Positions 61,824-64,000 of a DNA stretch of 64,000 bases are shown piece after piece; the stretch's first letter is position 1; each line of letters starts with the position of its first letter. The notes below the pieces were generated by a model. The model was not told the origin of the DNA. It was given only the letters and a program-made list of their open reading frames with translations, and made no database searches. A program made the position numbers and the translations under genes. This DNA is from Streptomyces sp. WAC 01529 (GTDB lineage Bacteria; Actinomycetota; Actinomycetes; Streptomycetales; Streptomycetaceae), in NCBI RefSeq assembly GCF_003945545.1, contig NZ_CP029617.1, forward strand, positions 2,987,001-3,051,000, given 5' to 3'.

Positions 61824-61966
61824 CCTCCTTCAGGGGATTTCCGCGTCCCCTGCGATGTGTGGAGAAGGCGGCAGGTCAGTTCCTGACTCCCCCGCCTCCG
61901 TGAGGAGGTGGGGTCACAGTGGCGGGACCGTGCCGGGTTCGCACCGGCTTCCTGGCTCCTGCCGCC
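61824..61966 (-). promoter_or_regulatory. Cobalamin riboswitch of btuFCD with SD-sequestering platform
   Basis: The minus strand has GGCGGCAGG...CCTGCCGCC outer pairing, GGTGCGAACCCGG, GCCACTGTGA and AGTCAGGAACTG, all diagnostic. Downstream, GCCGCCTTC (61872-61864) pairs with GAAGGAGGC (61831-61823), one G-A mismatch included, covering the Shine-Dalgarno AAGGAGG, with CAGGGG/CCCCTG nested. This is the same logic as the cbtBA switch. Confidence 0.93.
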
Positions 61967-61981
61967 TCGAAGATGTCGGGG

Positions 61982-62404
61982 TCAGTATGCCTGTACGACC
62001 CGCACCTCTTCCTCGGTGACCTCGCCCTCGACGATCCGGAACGAGCGGAACTGGAAGGGGCCCGCGCCGTCGGTGTCCGCGGTGGAGACCAGGAGGTAGT
62101 GGGCGCCGGGCTCGTTGGCGTAGCTGATGTCGGTGCGCGAGGGGTAGGCCTCGGTCGCGGTGTGCGAGTGGTAGATGACCACCGGCTCCTCGTCGCGGTC
62201 GTCCATCTCGCGGTAGAGCTTGAGGAGGTCACCCGAGTCGAACTCGTAGAACGTGGGCGAGCGCGCGGCGTTCAGCATCGGGATGAACCGCTCGGGGCGG
62301 CCGGTGCCCGCCGGGCCCGCGATCACGCCGCACGCCTCGTCGGGGTGGTCCTGGCGCGCGTGCGCGACGATCTGGTCGTGGAGGGCCTGGGTGATGGTCA
62401 GCAT
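61982..62404 (-). CDS. mec: Mec-type JAMM/MPN metallopeptidase (CysO-cysteine peptidase)
   Basis: 140 residues from ATG 62404. The JAMM motif is HSHTATEAYPSRTD (HxH-x7-S-x2-D) with the distant Glu in DEACGVI. It matches mycobacterial Mec, which releases cysteine from the CysO-cysteine adduct, and it may also trim the GGMV end of CysO. It is separated from cysO by the btu operon. The stop is almost at the 5' end of the B12 riboswitch. Confidence 0.92.
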   Translation of the reverse strand: MLTITQALHDQIVAHARQDHPDEACGVIAGPAGTGRPERFIPMLNAARSPTFYEFDSGDLLKLYREMDDRDEEPVVIYHSHTATEAYPSRTDISYANEPGAHYLLVSTADTDGAGPFQFRSFRIVEGEVTEEEVRVVQAY

Positions 62405-62423
62405 GGCAGTCAGGATAAGCAGA

Positions 62424-62461
62424 GGGCCCGCACCGTACCGAAGTGTGGTACGGGCGGGCCC
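62424..62461 (-). terminator. Hairpin terminator of the amino acid permease gene
   Basis: GGGCCCGC-A-CCGTACC pairs with GGTACGG-GCGGGCCC around GAAGTGT. It lies downstream of the permease (ending 62494) and upstream of mec. Confidence 0.8.
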
Positions 62462-62493
62462 GAATGCTGGACAGGTGCCCCGAGGGGCGGGTG

Positions 62494-63996
62494 TCAGTCC
62501 TTGGCGACCGGCTCGGTCTCGGAGGCGGCGGCACCGACCTTGCGCTTGTTGAACGCGGCGGCCTGCGGGTTGCGCTTCTTGAGGATCAGGTAGGCACCCG
62601 CGAGGATCGCGATCCACACCGGAGCGGCGTACAGCGAGATCCGGTTGTCCTCGTCGATGCCCATCAGCACGATCACCATGCCGATGAACAGCAGCGCGAA
62701 CCAGCTCGTGTACGGAGCACCCGGCGCCCGGAAGGTGGACTGCGGCAGCTCGCCCCGGTCGGCCTTGCGGCGGTAGCGGATCTGGCAGGCCAGGATCATG
62801 ATCCAGGCCCACATGCCGGAGATGGTCGCGAAGGAGACGACGTAGGTGAACGCCTTGCCGGGCCACTGGTAGTTGATCCAGACGCCGACCAGCATGCACG
62901 CGGCGGAGAACGTGGTGCCGAGCAGCGGCAGGCCGTTCTTCGTGAGCTTGGTGAAGAGCTTCGGGCCCTGGCCGTTGAGGGCCAGGTCGCGCAGCATGCG
63001 GCCGGTGGAGTACATGCCGGAGTTGCAGGAGGAGAGCGCGGCGGTGAGGACCACGAAGTTCACGATCGCGGCGCCGACGCCGAGGCCCATCTCCTCGAAG
63101 GCCGCGACGAACGGCGAGACTCCGGGCTTGAAGTGCGTCCACGGCACGACCGACAGGATCATGATCAGCGCGCCGACGTAGAAGACGGCGATGCGCCACG
63201 GCACGGTGTTGATGGCCTTGGGCAGGACCGTCTTCGGGTCCTTGGACTCGCCCGCGGTGACGCCGACCAGCTCGACGGCGAGGAAGGCGAACATCACGAT
63301 CTGGAGCGTCATCAGCGTGGAGCCGATGCCGTTGGGGAAGAAGCCGCCCTGGTTCCACAGGTGGGCCACGGTCGCGGTGTCACCGGCGTCGGAGAAGCCG
63401 ATGGTGAGGATGCCGACGCAGATCAGGATCATGCCGATGATGGCGGTGACCTTGACCATCGAGAACCAGAACTCCAGCTCACCGAAGAGCTTCACGGAGA
63501 TGAGGTTCGCGCCGTACAGGATGACCGTGAAGACCAGCGCGTACGCCCATTGTGGGAATGAGTTGTGTGTCCAGTACTGCATGTACTGGGCGGCGGCTGT
63601 CACTTCCGTGATGCCGGTGACGACCCAGAAGAGCCAGTACGTCCAGCCGGTCACGAACCCGAAGAACGGGCCCATGAATTCGCGCGCGTACTCCGAGAAG
63701 GAGCCCGACACGGCGCGGTACATGAGGAGCTCGCCGAGCGCCCGCATGATGAAGAAGATGACGAGGCCCGCGATGGCGTACGCCAGGATGAGGCTGGGGC
63801 CGGCCTTGTGAATGGCCTTGCCCGCGCCGAGGAACAGGCCGGTGCCGATGGCACCGCCGATCGCGATCATCTGGATCTGCCGGGCCCCCAGACCGCGCTG
63901 GTAGCCCTCGCCCTCGCCGGACGGGCCGCCCGCGGCCTGCACGGCACCATTGCCGTCGTGCCCGTCGTGCTGCTCTTCGACCTGCACTGAGGTCAT
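62494..63996 (-). CDS. Amino acid permease (APC family, AnsP/GabP-like)
   Basis: 500 residues, complete with ATG 63996. After an acidic N-terminus, helix 1 has the APC motif RQIQMIAIGGAIGTGLFLGAGKAI. ALGELLMYRAVSGSFSEYAREFMGP and FAFLAVELVGVTAGESKDPKTVLPKAIN are family signatures, and SSCNSGMYSTGRMLRDLA follows. Twelve helices are predicted. Substrates are uncertain; relatives move aspartate/asparagine, GABA or aromatic amino acids. Confidence 0.9.
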   Translation of the reverse strand: MTSVQVEEQHDGHDGNGAVQAAGGPSGEGEGYQRGLGARQIQMIAIGGAIGTGLFLGAGKAIHKAGPSLILAYAIAGLVIFFIMRALGELLMYRAVSGSFSEYAREFMGPFFGFVTGWTYWLFWVVTGITEVTAAAQYMQYWTHNSFPQWAYALVFTVILYGANLISVKLFGELEFWFSMVKVTAIIGMILICVGILTIGFSDAGDTATVAHLWNQGGFFPNGIGSTLMTLQIVMFAFLAVELVGVTAGESKDPKTVLPKAINTVPWRIAVFYVGALIMILSVVPWTHFKPGVSPFVAAFEEMGLGVGAAIVNFVVLTAALSSCNSGMYSTGRMLRDLALNGQGPKLFTKLTKNGLPLLGTTFSAACMLVGVWINYQWPGKAFTYVVSFATISGMWAWIMILACQIRYRRKADRGELPQSTFRAPGAPYTSWFALLFIGMVIVLMGIDEDNRISLYAAPVWIAILAGAYLILKKRNPQAAAFNKRKVGAAASETEPVAKD

Positions 63997-64000
63997 GGTG

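Overview
The window is chromosomal DNA of a Streptomyces. It has very high GC, strong GC bias at third codon positions, frequent GTG starts, GTGA/ATGA stop-start overlaps and long antisense shadow frames. Typical Streptomyces genes and sites are present: nagF/nagE-type PTS genes with DasR-like operators, GAF-ANTAR and ROK regulators, an LAxTG surface protein, a DUF6412 neighbour of YidC, and an RLH-type short leader peptide. There is no rRNA, CRISPR array, transposase or integrase; one tRNA (Leu, anticodon UAG) lies at 50242-50325.

Layout. 1-3.1 kb: the 5' part of a secreted GH6 glycosidase, a GAF-ANTAR regulator, a tRNA-like structured element, and a cobalamin riboswitch driving the cobalt importer cbtBA. 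3.1-12 kb (minus strand): a class F sortase with a membrane-anchored secreted neighbour, then an overlapping phosphonate operon: GntR regulator, FAD oxidoreductase, PhnX-like hydrolase, ABC ATPase, two permeases, binding lipoprotein, HAD-IIA phosphatase. 12-21.4 kb: ordinary chromosomal genes (LAQTG protein, ROK regulator, Gfo/Idh/MocA dehydrogenase, UPF0303 protein, secreted protein, FAH-family hydrolase, YidC paralogue, SEC-C protein).

21.7-31.7 kb is the accessory centrepiece, a seven-gene, mostly translationally coupled defence-type cassette: Z1 superfamily-2 helicase, PD-(D/E)XK nuclease, MORC-like GHKL ATPase, an unrecognised 298-residue protein, a fusion of a DUF6339-like domain to a C5-methyltransferase homologue whose catalytic Cys is replaced by Arg, an intact C5-cytosine methyltransferase, and a Vsr endonuclease. 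The general MORC/Z1 restriction-modification class has been predicted before. The pseudo-methyltransferase fusion paired with an active methyltransferase, plus the unknown 298-residue component, is the part that looks undescribed.

31.7-48.7 kb is housekeeping and envelope: a deaminase, a GlxA-type regulator with an MFS carrier, DUF445 protein, SGNH hydrolase, L,D-transpeptidase, an ABC-2 exporter, a class A penicillin-binding protein with a Gly/Asp/Thr repeat tail, a guanidine-III riboswitch with its Gdx exporter, GroES-like protein, Bcp peroxiredoxin and an MHS-family carrier. 48.9-50.3 kb holds two tandem paralogous HNH endonuclease genes and tRNA-Leu. 50.4-64 kb: rdgB, a lipoprotein, rph, the GlcNAc PTS genes nagF/nagE1/nagE2 with DasR-type sites, an MBL hydrolase, a PemK-like protein, the CysO-dependent cysteine pathway (cysM, cysO, leader peptide, mec), a btuFCD vitamin B12 importer under a second cobalamin riboswitch, and an amino acid permease.

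Functional threads: cobalt and B12 supply under two cobalamin riboswitches that both appear to act by hiding the Shine-Dalgarno; phosphonate import and degradation; GlcNAc uptake; protein-bound-sulfur cysteine synthesis; and DNA modification and defence.
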